Assembly (NCBI RefSeq): GCF_001695855.1 | Contig: NZ_MBSS01000021.1 | Location: 1-64,000 of the forward strand | Source: Ensifer sp. LC163 | GTDB lineage: Bacteria; Pseudomonadota; Alphaproteobacteria; Rhizobiales; Rhizobiaceae | Length of the DNA: 64,000 nucleotides | Reading direction: 5' to 3' | Part shown: piece after piece, positions 46,627 through 56,200 of the stretch | How the letters are laid out: each line of letters starts with the position of its first letter | Numbering within the stretch: the stretch's first letter is position 1 | Notes under the pieces: generated by a model | Database searches by the model: none | What the model was told of the DNA's origin: nothing | The model's input: the letters and a program-made list of their open reading frames with translations, nothing else | Translations under genes and position numbers: made by a program

Positions 46627-47652
46627 TCAGGCTTTCTTGCGGTTCTTCTGTCGATAGACGTCGATCACGACGGCGGCGACGATGATCAGGCCCTTGACGA
46701 TTTCCTGGTAGTAGGCGTCCACCCTTAGGAACGTGAAGCCGGAGGTCATGACGCCGAGAATAATGGTGCCGATTACCGTGCCGGTGATACGCCCGACACC
46801 ACCGGTCAGCGACGTGCCGCCAATGACGGTCGCGGCGATCGCGTCGAGTTCGTACATGACGCCCATGCCGGCCTGTGCGGTCTGTGCGCGAGCGGCAGTG
46901 ACCACGCCGGCAAGACCTGCCAGCATGCCGGCAATGGCATAGACCTTGATCAGATGGGCCTCGACATTGATGCCCGAGACGCGGGCTGCCTGAACATTGG
47001 CGCCGATCGCATAGGTGAACTTGCCGTAGCGGGTGTAGCGCAGGGCAATGTGGAAGATGATCGCGACGACCAGGAAGACGATCACGGGCCAGATGCCGGT
47101 GCCGATGAAATTGAACTGGTCGGTGAGGCCGGAAACCGGCTGGCCCTTGGTGTACCACTTCGAGATGCCGCGCGCCGAGACCATCATGCCGAGTGTGGCG
47201 ATGAAGGGTGGGATCTTGGTTCGGGCGATCAGCTGACCGTTGATGAAGCCGGCAAGTAGGCCGACGCCGACGCCGAGCCCGATCGGCACGATAGCGGGCA
47301 GGTCCGTCAGCGACGGATAGAGCGCACGTGGCCAGGTGGAGGCCTGGGCCACGCTTGCCGAGAACATGGCGGTCATTCCGACGACCGAGCCGGAGGACAG
47401 ATCGATCCCCCCGGTGATGATGACCTGGGTCACGCCGACGGCGATGATGCCGATGACGGCGACCTGCAGGATCATGATGGTCAGGCGCTGCGGGTTCATC
47501 AAGAAACTCTGCCCGACGAAGATCCAGCCAAGGATTTCGTATACAAGCGCGATACCGATCAGCACCAGGAAGATGCTGAATTCGGGCGGCATCCGACGCT
47601 TCGCACCCGGAAGGGCCGCGCCGGTGCCTTGTGCTGCGACATTGGTTTCCAT
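46627..47652 (-). CDS. iatP: myo-Inositol-type ABC transporter permease
   Basis: A 341-residue RbsC-family permease with about 9-10 helices. It has GGIDLSSGSVVGMTAMFSA and the cytoplasmic loop AIGANVQAARVSGINVEAHLIKVYAIAGMLAGLAGVV, which contacts the ATPase. The symbol rests on context: IolR-type boxes upstream, the isomerase neighbour, and the recalled ibpA-iatA-iatP order of S. meliloti and Caulobacter. It ends with its own terminator, and a broken copy of its 3' end lies 1.1 kb downstream. Confidence 0.85.
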   Translation of the reverse strand: METNVAAQGTGAALPGAKRRMPPEFSIFLVLIGIALVYEILGWIFVGQSFLMNPQRLTIMILQVAVIGIIAVGVTQVIITGGIDLSSGSVVGMTAMFSASVAQASTWPRALYPSLTDLPAIVPIGLGVGVGLLAGFINGQLIARTKIPPFIATLGMMVSARGISKWYTKGQPVSGLTDQFNFIGTGIWPVIVFLVVAIIFHIALRYTRYGKFTYAIGANVQAARVSGINVEAHLIKVYAIAGMLAGLAGVVTAARAQTAQAGMGVMYELDAIAATVIGGTSLTGGVGRITGTVIGTIILGVMTSGFTFLRVDAYYQEIVKGLIIVAAVVIDVYRQKNRKKA

Positions 47653-47687
47653 TGTTCGTTCCTCCCTGTGGTCCGTTCGGTTCGCGC

Positions 47688-49229
47688 TTAGCTGGCGGCG
47701 AGTTCCATGACCTTGATCTGGGTTGCTTCGGCGCGGTCGAGGATGCCTGTGACACGACCTTCGTGCATGACCATGATGCGATCGCTCATGCCCAGTACTT
47801 CCGGCATTTCCGAAGAAATCATGATGACGGCGACGCCGTTGCGGGCGAGTTCGGTGACGAGACGGTGGATTTCCGCCTTGGCCCCGACGTCGATGCCGCG
47901 TGTCGGCTCGTCGAGGATCAGGATGCGCGGGTTGGTGAGCAGCCAACGGCCAATCAGCACCTTCTGCTGATTGCCACCCGACAGGTTCTCGATGCGCTCC
48001 TGCAGATTGGGCGTCTTGACCCGAAGCTTGCGGCTCATCTCTTCGCAGGCGGCGGTGATGTCCCTTTCCGTCACGAAACCGCCCTTGACGAAGCGGTCCT
48101 GCAGGACGGCGATCTGCATGTTTTCGAGCACGTCAAGGATCAAGAGACAGCCGGTGTCCTTGCGGTCTTCCGTCAGGAACGCCATCCGGTTGCGGATTGC
48201 GGTATTGGGACTGTCGATCGAAACGGTCTTGCCGTCGATGGCGATGGTGCCGGAACTTGCCGGCGTCACGCCAAAGAGCGTCTCGGCGACATTCGAGCGG
48301 CCGGAGCCGACCAGCCCGGCGATCCCCAGGATTTCACCGGCGCGCACGTCGAAGGAAACATCGCGGAACACGCCGTCAAGCGTCAGATTGTTGACCGAAA
48401 GCATGACGTCGCCGATCGGCACCTCTTCCTTCGGGAACATCTGGGTGATTTCGCGGCCGACCATCATGCGAATGATGTCGTCGCGGGTGACATCGCTCGA
48501 GGCATGCGTGCCGATATATTTGCCGTCACGGAAGACCGAGAACTCGTCGGCGATCTCGAACAGCTCGTTCATCTTGTGAGTGATGTAGACGATGCCGATG
48601 CCCTGCGAGCGCAGATCGCGGATAATCTCGAACAGGTGCGCGACCTCGCGCTCCGTCAAGGCCGAGGTCGGTTCGTCCATGATCAGCACGTCGGATTCGT
48701 AGGAGACCGCCTTGGCGATCTCGACCATCTGGCGGTTGGCGACCGAGAGGTGCCGGACCTCGATATCCGGGTCGAGCTTGATGTTCAGGCGATCGAACAG
48801 TCGGGCGGTGATGCGCCGCATCTCGCCATGATCGACGAAGCCGAAGCGGTTCTTCGGTTCGCGCCTGATCCAGATGTTTTCGGCGACCGTCATGAACGGC
48901 ATCAGGTTCAGTTCCTGATGGATCATGGCGATGCCATTTTCGAGCGCGTCGAGCGGCGACTTCAGTCTGATGTCGGCGCCTTTCAGCCGGACCTCGCCCC
49001 TGTCGGGCGTATAGATCCCGGCAAGGATCTTCATCAGTGTCGATTTGCCGGCGCCATTTTCGCCCATAAGCGCATGGACCGTGCCGCGCTTCAGGCGGAA
49101 GGACACGTCGTCGAGCGCGACGACGCCCGGAAATTCCTTGCGAATGCCTTCGACGTTGAGAAGGTACTCGGCGTTGGGTACGGCGCCGCTGGCGCGCACG
49201 GCGGCCATCGTTGTCGGACTGAGCGTCAT
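47688..49229 (-). CDS. iatA: myo-Inositol-type ABC transporter ATPase (two ATPase domains)
   Basis: A 513-residue RbsA-type protein. Domain 1 has Walker [11 protein letters not shown] and Walker [12 protein letters not shown]. The signature in domain 1 is [14 protein letters not shown], and in domain 2 it is [14 protein letters not shown]. Domain 2 has the degenerate Walker [11 protein letters not shown] and Walker [13 protein letters not shown], as usual in carbohydrate ATPases of this type. ATG 49229 is preferred, since GGGAGG is about 8 nt upstream; ATG 49235 is possible. It lies between ibpA and iatP, in the binding protein-ATPase-permease order. Confidence 0.88.
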   Translation of the reverse strand: MTLSPTTMAAVRASGAVPNAEYLLNVEGIRKEFPGVVALDDVSFRLKRGTVHALMGENGAGKSTLMKILAGIYTPDRGEVRLKGADIRLKSPLDALENGIAMIHQELNLMPFMTVAENIWIRREPKNRFGFVDHGEMRRITARLFDRLNIKLDPDIEVRHLSVANRQMVEIAKAVSYESDVLIMDEPTSALTEREVAHLFEIIRDLRSQGIGIVYITHKMNELFEIADEFSVFRDGKYIGTHASSDVTRDDIIRMMVGREITQMFPKEEVPIGDVMLSVNNLTLDGVFRDVSFDVRAGEILGIAGLVGSGRSNVAETLFGVTPASSGTIAIDGKTVSIDSPNTAIRNRMAFLTEDRKDTGCLLILDVLENMQIAVLQDRFVKGGFVTERDITAACEEMSRKLRVKTPNLQERIENLSGGNQQKVLIGRWLLTNPRILILDEPTRGIDVGAKAEIHRLVTELARNGVAVIMISSEMPEVLGMSDRIMVMHEGRVTGILDRAEATQIKVMELAAS

Positions 49230-49395
49230 TATCATTGCCTCCCCGTCAATTCCGGCTTTCGCGGAAAAGTCCTCGCAACTGGTGGGTCAACCAGCCATTC
49301 TCCTCGCAGGCACTCGTCTATGGGATCAGCGCATCTGCAGCGGGACTGTTTTTGAATGGGAGCGCGGGATTATCCCGCGCTCTCGTTGCAACGGA

Positions 49396-50325
49396 TCAGT
49401 TCTTTGCCTGATATTCGGCAAGGTTGTCCTTGGTCACGAGTTCGAAGGGGATGTAGACCTTCTTCTCGATGGCTTCGCCCTTGGCGAGCTTCAGCGCCGC
49501 GTCGACAGAACCCTTGCCCTGGCCGGCAGCGTTCTGGAACACGGTGACGTCGAGGTCGCCGGCGGCCAGTGCGGCAAGCGCATCCTGGGTGGCATCGATG
49601 CCGCCAATAACAACGCTGTCCATCGAGCGGCCAGCCGCCTTCAGTGCCTGGATGGCGCCGATCGCCATTTCGTCGTTGTTGGAAATCACGGCATCGAACT
49701 CGAGGCCGGCAGAAAGCCAGTTGGTCAAGAGGTCCGAGCCTTGGGTACGCGACCAGTTGGCGGTCTGCTCTTCGACGATCTCGATGCCCTTGCACGCTTC
49801 GGTGGCGAGCACGTCATGGATGTCCTTCGTGCGCATGCGGGCAGCCTGGTTGGAAAGCTCGCCCATCATGACGACGGCTTTGCCCTTGCCGCCCAGCATC
49901 TTGCAGACTTCCTGGGTCTGCAGCGTACCGGATTCCTGCTCGTTCGAGGCGACGAAGGCCTGCTTTTCCGGCAGGGTGTCGACGTTAACAGGTTCGCGGT
50001 TGACGTAGACCAGCGGAATGCCCGCGTCAGCGGCGATCTTCGACATGGCGGCCGTGGCATCCGTATCGACCGGGTTGACGATGATGGCGGTGACGCCGGC
50101 GGCGATGAAGTTCTGGATCTGGCTCTGCTGCTTCGAGACGTCGTTCTGTGCGTCTTCGATCTGCAGATCGACGCCATCGAGCGTCTTTGCATAGTCGGAC
50201 ATGCCGTTACGCAGGACCGTCAGGAAGTTGTCGTCGAACAGCGCCATGGACACGCCGATGGTTTCGGCATGCGCTGCCGTCGACATCATCACGGCCATGG
50301 CTGTACCCAGCAGGAACTTTTTCAT
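49396..50325 (-). CDS. ibpA: myo-Inositol-type periplasmic binding protein
   Basis: A 309-residue RbsB-family protein with a signal peptide (MKKFLLGTAMAVMMSTAAHAE, cut near residue 21). Then comes IGVSMALFDDNFLTVLRNGMSDYAK, NVDTLPEKQAFVASNEQESGTLQ, and GIDATQDALAALAAGDLDVTVFQNAAGQG. The sequence and order match inositol binding proteins as I recall them. It is the first gene of the operon, with a GGAA-N6-TTCC box about 150 bp upstream. Ribose or another polyol cannot be ruled out from sequence alone. Confidence 0.85.
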   Translation of the reverse strand: MKKFLLGTAMAVMMSTAAHAETIGVSMALFDDNFLTVLRNGMSDYAKTLDGVDLQIEDAQNDVSKQQSQIQNFIAAGVTAIIVNPVDTDATAAMSKIAADAGIPLVYVNREPVNVDTLPEKQAFVASNEQESGTLQTQEVCKMLGGKGKAVVMMGELSNQAARMRTKDIHDVLATEACKGIEIVEEQTANWSRTQGSDLLTNWLSAGLEFDAVISNNDEMAIGAIQALKAAGRSMDSVVIGGIDATQDALAALAAGDLDVTVFQNAAGQGKGSVDAALKLAKGEAIEKKVYIPFELVTKDNLAEYQAKN

Positions 50326-50474
50326 TGTCTTTCTCCTCCACATTTGGTGCCCGGCCACACCTTCTCCAGCCGGAAACGCTGACCACATCGGGTCGCGCCC
50401 ATCTCTGATCGGAAGCGGTACTCCCGCTACGCTCCAATCAAAACGGAATAAAAGAACCAGTGATTTGCAATTAC

Positions 50475-50488
50475 GGAATATGTATTCC
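50475..50488 (-). promoter_or_regulatory. IolR-type box upstream of ibpA (GGAA-N6-TTCC)
   Basis: GGAATATGTATTCC fits the GGAA-N6-TTCC palindrome reported for the IolR repressor of inositol genes in rhizobia (recalled, not searched). It is 150 bp upstream of the ibpA start, between ibpA and the isomerase gene. A second exact match lies upstream of the isomerase. Confidence 0.65.
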
Positions 50489-50562
50489 ATTTTATGCGGG
50501 CGCCGTCAAGGGTGTCTTTCGACGCCTCGCTTCGTTTTCCAATGCTCGGTCGGCTTTGCCAG

Positions 50563-51375
50563 TCAGACGTGGGCTTCGACGTAGGCTGTGCTTGATTTGA
50601 TGGCTGTCGCCGGGTCGGTGAGGCCGTGCACTTCATCGGCAAAGGGCTCGAAGGAGAAGGGGCCGGAATAGCCCGCAGCTCTCAGGTGGCGAATCTGCCC
50701 GATATTGTCGAGGGTGTCGTTTTCGTCGACCAGAACACGATGCGAGTCGCGCAGATCGGCGATCGCCACACTGCGGTCGGTAACGCCGGAGATATGCACG
50801 AGGCCGGTCATCTCGGGGTAGATCGCCGGCTCGCCGGCGAGATGGTGGTGGAAGGTGTCATGGACAACGCGGAAAGTCGCCTCACCGTCCACGGCCTGAA
50901 TGCCGTCAACAGCTTCCGTCTTGGAGCGAAGCGAGCAGATCTCGAAGCCGAGCGGCTCGACAAGGCCAATGATGCCGGCAGCATCGAGCATCGGCTTCAG
51001 TGCCTTAAGAGCTTGCTTCAGATTGGCCTGGCGTTCGCCATCGGCCTGGCCGCTGCCATCATTGACCGGAACAAGGACGAGCGCCTTGGCGCCGCAGTCT
51101 CGCGCGTAGGAAATCAGGTGCGCGGCCTCGGCTGCGCGGGTTTCATTCCATTCATTGAAGCGCTGCAGAGCGTTGATGGAGATGATCGTCACTCCATGCT
51201 CCACGGCAAGTGCCGCCACTTCTGCGGCGGGACTGCCGTCCAGGATTGCATTGCCAGTCAGGTCGTTGCGGATCTCGACGGAAGTCATGCCGAGCGATCG
51301 TGCAAGGGCAAAGAAAGCGCCGACTGACAAGGCGGGCGTCGTCATGTGATTAAGCGCGAAGGGCAGGGTAGTCAT
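50563..51375 (-). CDS. TIM-barrel sugar isomerase/epimerase, IolI/IolE-like
   Basis: A 270-residue xylose-isomerase-like TIM barrel. Likely metal-site residues are the Glu in GLVEPLGFEICS, the His pair in VHDTFHHHL and the Glu in FSFEPFADEVH. Proteins of this kind act on inosose or related keto-inositols in inositol breakdown. It stands upstream of the inositol transporter operon on the same strand, about 240 bp away. Each has its own GGAA-N6-TTCC box, which suggests a common regulator. The exact reaction is not fixed. Confidence 0.85.
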   Translation of the reverse strand: MTTLPFALNHMTTPALSVGAFFALARSLGMTSVEIRNDLTGNAILDGSPAAEVAALAVEHGVTIISINALQRFNEWNETRAAEAAHLISYARDCGAKALVLVPVNDGSGQADGERQANLKQALKALKPMLDAAGIIGLVEPLGFEICSLRSKTEAVDGIQAVDGEATFRVVHDTFHHHLAGEPAIYPEMTGLVHISGVTDRSVAIADLRDSHRVLVDENDTLDNIGQIRHLRAAGYSGPFSFEPFADEVHGLTDPATAIKSSTAYVEAHV

Positions 51376-51417
51376 GGGAATGTCTCCTCCAGGTTGGATT
51401 TGTTACTAGCTATAAAT

Positions 51418-51431
51418 GGAACGTTCATTCC
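51418..51431 (-). promoter_or_regulatory. IolR-type box upstream of the isomerase gene
   Basis: GGAACGTTCATTCC fits GGAA-N6-TTCC exactly and is extended to AATGGAA/TTCCATT. A further outer palindrome, CTAGCTAT (51407-51414) and ATAGCTAG (51436-51443), is centred on the same point. It is 43 bp upstream of the ATG at 51375, suitable for repression. Confidence 0.7.
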
Positions 51432-51443
51432 ATTGATAGCTAG

Positions 51444-52004
51444 CCGGACAAATCGCCCGTGGCTAGGAGGTGGATAATGCGTGTCCCGTCAAAGCACTTG
51501 CATTGGTGCAAGATTGTCGTTCTCAGATGATGGAATCCAATCAGATCCCCGGTGGTTTCGGTGCAGATCTACTGTTCGCGTGCGACCGCCTTTGAACTCT
51601 TGCTAGGTTGGCCTGGATCGAGAAGGCTGGCTTCTGCGCTCCGTCGGTCTGCGCAAGGATGGAGTATTCCGATCTACCCGGTGCGTCTGTTCCAAAATGA
51701 CGGCAGCCGTGGAGCATACGCCGTCCAATCGGCTTAGCCGGCGCTTGCCAGCTAGGGTTCGCGCGGGCGCGGAGGGAGTGCGTTTGCGATCTGGCGCCGC
51801 CGTGCGAGCCTGTCACCGGTAATCGCCAGGCTAGGGGGAGCTAACTCTCGCAAATATGCGAGTAAAATGAAATGTATCACAATGGCGGCAGACGCCGCCC
51901 TGTTTGCAAGCGCTTGGCGCGAGACCAACGCCATACTTTCTTTCATTCGGCGGCAAGGTCAAAGCCGCGCTTGGCACAGAGGCGGCGTTTGCGGGAGACG
52001 AGCC
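51444..52004. other. Gap without a recognisable gene
   Basis: About 560 bp with no frame that shows a family match or convincing start. Short open stretches exist on both strands (for instance leftward at 51541-51816) but lack coding character. The only structure noted is a small stem, CTCGCA/TGCGAG, at about 51847-51862. The composition is less GC-biased than in the neighbours, in keeping with decayed sequence next to the intron remnant further right. Confidence 0.4.
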
Positions 52005-52361
52005 CTAACCACGGATGACCCAAGCCCCTAGCACAAGCAGGACAAGGGGTGTGCCTAGCAGCATGCCGCCGAAAAGCAAAGCCGCTTTCTGTACCTCCCT
52101 GCCGGCTCGAAGTCTGCTCCCAATCTCGTCCGGCACGACAATGCTCGGGCTTCCAGATGCAGCAGCCCTTTCCCTCATGGCGGCTACCTCTTTCTCGGCT
52201 TTCCAGCCGTCGGTGATCACTACCCAGCCCCTGACGAAGATGGAGCCTCCATCTGTCACGTCTCGCCGCCGTCCTTCAATTTCGACGTAGACGACTAGCG
52301 TCAGCACCCAAAGTGCAGAGACGATCAGCCACAATCGAAAGAAACCGCGTCGGAAATTCAT
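52005..52361 (-). CDS. Hypothetical membrane protein with two end helices
   Basis: A 118-residue protein. It has one hydrophobic segment at residues about 8-26 (LWLIVSALWVLTLVVYV) and another at about 95-115 (ALLFGGMLLGTPLVLLVLGAWVI), with a polar middle likely in the periplasm. Small two-helix proteins of this plan are frequent in rhizobia and have no known function. The segment 52362-52667 beside it holds no convincing gene. Confidence 0.65.
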   Translation of the reverse strand: MNFRRGFFRLWLIVSALWVLTLVVYVEIEGRRRDVTDGGSIFVRGWVVITDGWKAEKEVAAMRERAAASGSPSIVVPDEIGSRLRAGREVQKAALLFGGMLLGTPLVLLVLGAWVIRG

Positions 52362-52667
52362 CTTGCGCCCCCGTCCAATGACGTGAGGATAGCACAGCGG
52401 CGTTTAGCGACTAGCCAGCTCGATTCGTCAGACGCCCCAATGCCTGCTCCCGCTGCCAGCGCGCATGATCGTGGCGGCTAAAGCTGCCGGTCCTCATGAG
52501 TGATGGTTTCAATGATGACCTTGCGGTGGCTCTGGCAGTCGCCGAGAACAGTGCTCTTTTCGTCTCGGCCTCCAGCTTCTGCGATCGCCTTGATCAGCTC
52601 TCCATCATCTCGAAACGATGCTTGGCGGTGGGCGTCGTTGGTCCAGCACCACCGAGCCTGATGATAG

Positions 52668-53009
52668 TCAAGGAAGAGTGTTAAGGCGCTCCTCGACAAG
52701 GTCAGGGAAATCATCCAAGGCAACGCGAGCGTCACTCAGGAGGCGTTGATACAGAAACTGAACCCAGTCATCCGGGGATGGGCTATGTATCACCGTCATG
52801 CCGTGGCGAAAGCGAGCTTCTCATCGATAGACGCGCACATCTGGCAAATACTCTGGAAATGGGCAAGTCGGCGTCATCCCATGAAAGGAGCACGGTGGGC
52901 GAGATACTGCGTCGGTAAGGGGATTGAACGGTTGGACCGGATATCCGTAGCTTTCATCGATGATTGGGCCTCTGAAATTAAAGGGATCCAAACTTGGGCC
53001 CTGGTCTGA
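52668..53009 (+). pseudogene. C-terminal remnant of a group II intron maturase/reverse transcriptase
   Basis: The frame reads SRKSVKALLDKVREIIQG..., then LIQKLNPVIRGWAMYHRHAVAKASFSSID and ILWKWASRRHPMKGARWARYC. That is the thumb/X (maturase) domain signature of group II intron proteins. Stops lie just upstream (52662-52667), and the RT catalytic domain is absent. The tail after WARYC departs from the family, probably by frameshift. It is the scar of a lost mobile intron, about 230 bp upstream of the giant peroxidase gene. Confidence 0.85.
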
Positions 53010-53044
53010 GGACCTTGGTCTGAGGACCTTGGTCTAAGCACCTT
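53003..53044. repeat. Three tandem 14-bp units
   Basis: GGTCTGAGGACCTT occurs at 53003-53016 and 53017-53030, followed by the variant GGTCTAAGCACCTT at 53031-53044 and a partial fourth, GGTCCAAGCA. Each unit contains the palindrome AGGTCTGAGGACCT in register. It begins in the last codons of the maturase remnant. No function is evident. The rest, up to 53238, is the upstream region of the giant gene. Confidence 0.7.
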
Positions 53045-53238
53045 GGTCCAAGCAATCGCTACACTAAGGACCCTCGCATACAGATGCTCAAGCTTGCATA
53101 GTCATCGGCGATTGGTCCGTGGAGGGCCTAACAACTGTCGCAACCATGGCTTCGGCGGCGTGTTCAGCCGGCAGCGCACTTCGTTTGGTGCGAAGGCGAA
53201 GCTTTGTCCAAGGTGAAGGCAATCATTGGGAGGGTGGC

Positions 53239-56200
53239 ATGGTACAGTATATTCGCTCGGACCTGGAATTCATCCTGCAGCAAATTCTCCTCGCGGAGGC
53301 CCACGCGGCCGGATCTGATCCGAGGACCCTGGTCCCGAACTCGTTCGTCCCCTTCGGTCTGCGGACGGTTGATGGATCATTCAACAATCTTTTTGCGGAT
53401 CAGAGCGAATTCGGCGCGGCCGACAACATCTTCCCGCGCCTGACGGACCCGGTGTTCCGTGATGCCCAAGCTGGAACCTCATATGCGCAGACAAGTGGCA
53501 CGGTCATCGACTCGCAGCCGCGAACGATCAGCAATTTGATCGTCGACCAGTCGTTGAACAATCCGGCGGCGATTGCGGCCGCCCTCCAGAATGCCGGATC
53601 TGTGGACATTACCGGAGACAGCGCCTCCTTCCTCACTGCCCTCCAGGCTTTGGAGACGGCCAAGGCCAATGCCGGCGGCAATACGTCAGACCCGGCTGTG
53701 ATAGCCGCCCAGCAGGCGTTCGATCAAACGGTAACGAATCTTGGCCTGAATATCGTTACCAGCCCTGGGCTGGATGGCCAGTTTGGCACGGGCGACGACA
53801 AGCCCGTCTTCTTCATTCCCAATAGCACGCCGGATGAAGGCCTGTCCGCACCATTCAATTCCTGGTTCACCTTTTTCGGCCAGTTCTTCGACCATGGTCT
53901 CGACCTCGTGACCAAGGGGGGGAATGATGTCGTGTTCATCCCGCTGCAGCCGGATGATCCGCTCTTTGTCGTGGGCAGCCCGACAAACTTCATGGTGCTG
54001 ACGCGGGCGACCCAGTTTGCCGGGCCGGGCGCCGACGGCATTCTTAACAATGACCCGACGACGGCAGTTGACGAGTCCGCCGACAACACAACCCACGAAG
54101 CGATGAATACGACATCGCCGTTTGTCGACCAGAACCAGACCTATTCCTCGCATCCCTCGCATCAGGTTTTCCTGCGCGCCTATGAACTGGATGCCAATGG
54201 CAGGCCGGTGCCTACCGGCAAGCTGATCACCAATCGCGACCTCGGAATCGACGGCATATACGGCACGGACGATGACGTAGAAATCGGTGGCATGGCCACC
54301 TGGGCCGTCGTGAAGGCGCAGGCGCGCGACATCCTCGGCATCAACCTGACAGACACCGACGCGCTTCGCGTGCCGCTGCTTGCCACGGATGCTTATGGCA
54401 ACTTCATCAGGGGCCAGAACGGCTTTCCACAACTCGTCGTCGCGGCCGGCCCTCCCCCGGTTCTTGTCGAAGGCAATCCGGCATCGCCGGTCAACGCGTC
54501 CCAGGCGATCAGCACAGGACACGGCTTCCTCGATGACATCGCGCATGCCGCCAACCCCTTCGGCGACCATGACGGCAATCCGGCAACCCCCCCTCAGGCA
54601 TTGACCCCGGACGTCGACCTTGTCGCAGGTGGCACACCTCCGGGACAGGGATTTTACGATGACGAGCTGCTCGACGCGCACTACATCGCCGGCGACGGCC
54701 GCGTGAACGAGAATATCGGCCTCACCGCCGTGCATTCGATCTTCCATGCCGAACACAACCGGCTGGCCGATCATACCATGGAAGTCCTTGTCAGCGATGC
54801 CCAGGCGCTGCTTGCCGGTGGCGCGACGCAGGCTGAGGCGGTTGCCTTCCTCAATCAATGGCTGGTGGTCGACGTGCTGACGGTCCCGGCGCTTGCGGAC
54901 ATCGCCACGCTCCAGTGGGATGGCGAACGCCTGTTCCAGGCGGCGAAATTCGGCACCGAAATGCAGTACCAGCACCTGGTGTTCGAGGAGTTCGCGCGTA
55001 AGATCCAGCCGCAGGTCGATGCGTTTCTTGCGCCTGAAGGTTTCGACACGACGATCGATCCCGCGATTGTTGCCGAGTTCGCACATACGGTCTACCGCTT
55101 CGGGCACTCGATGCTGACCGAGACAATCGACCGCCTCGATCCCAATTTCGTATCAAGCGAAATTGGCCTGATCGCGGCCTTCCTCAACCCGCTCGCCTTT
55201 GCCGCAAGCGGTCCAACGCCGGAAGAGGCGACCGGCGCCATCGTGCGCGGCGTAACGCGCCAGGCCGGCAACGAGATCGACGAGTTCGTCACGGAAGCGC
55301 TGCGCAACAACCTTCTTGGCCTGCCGCTTGATCTGCCGACCATCAACCTTGCGCGTGGTCGTGATACCGGCGTGCCATCGTTGAATGCCGCGCGCCGTGA
55401 ATTCTACGAAATGACTTCCGACAGTCAGCTCAAGCCTTATACGAGCTGGGTCGACTTGGTGCAGAACCTGAAGCATCCCGAGTCGGTCATCAATTTCATC
55501 GCCGCCTACGGCACGCATGCCGCCCTGACGGCGGCCGACGTCGACACGCTTGCGGAAAAACGCGCCATTGCCTCAGCTCTGGTTCTGGGCGGAAGCGCGG
55601 TGATCAACGCCGGTAGCATTGCCGAAAGGACATTCATTGCGGACGAGGCCGACCGGCTTGCCTTCCTCAACAGCACCGGCATCTACGCCAACTCCCCGAC
55701 CGGGGTGACGACCACCGGTGTCGATGCAATCGACCTGTGGGTTGGCGGCCTCGCCGAAAAGCAGATGCCGTTCGGTGGCCTGCTGGGCTCGACCTTCAAC
55801 TTCGTCTTCGAGACGCAGTTGGAGGCGTTGCAGAATGGCGATCGCTTCTACTACCTTGCCCGCACCGCCGGCATGCATTTCCTCACCGAGCTGGAGAACA
55901 ACTCCTTCGCCAAATTGATTATGGCCAACACCAATGCCACGCATCTGCCTGCCGACGTGTTCTCGACGCCTACCTTTATTCTTGAGGTCGACCAGACCCG
56001 GCAGTTCACCGAACTGAACGAACCCGGGGCCGACGGAATTCAGGGTACGGATGACGATGTCGCCGGCCTGGACGGGATTTCCGGCAATTCTGATCCTCTC
56101 GGCGGCACTGCCCTCATTCCGCTCGTCATTCGCGACAACCCGGCGACTGCGGTCGTCGATACGAATTTCCTCCACTACACCGGCGAGGATCACGTGGTTC

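Noticed and set aside
52478-52735. Leftward frame of 85 codons beside the intron remnant
   Set aside because: No recognisable family. Its right end overlaps the antisense of the maturase remnant, and it has no ribosome-binding site.
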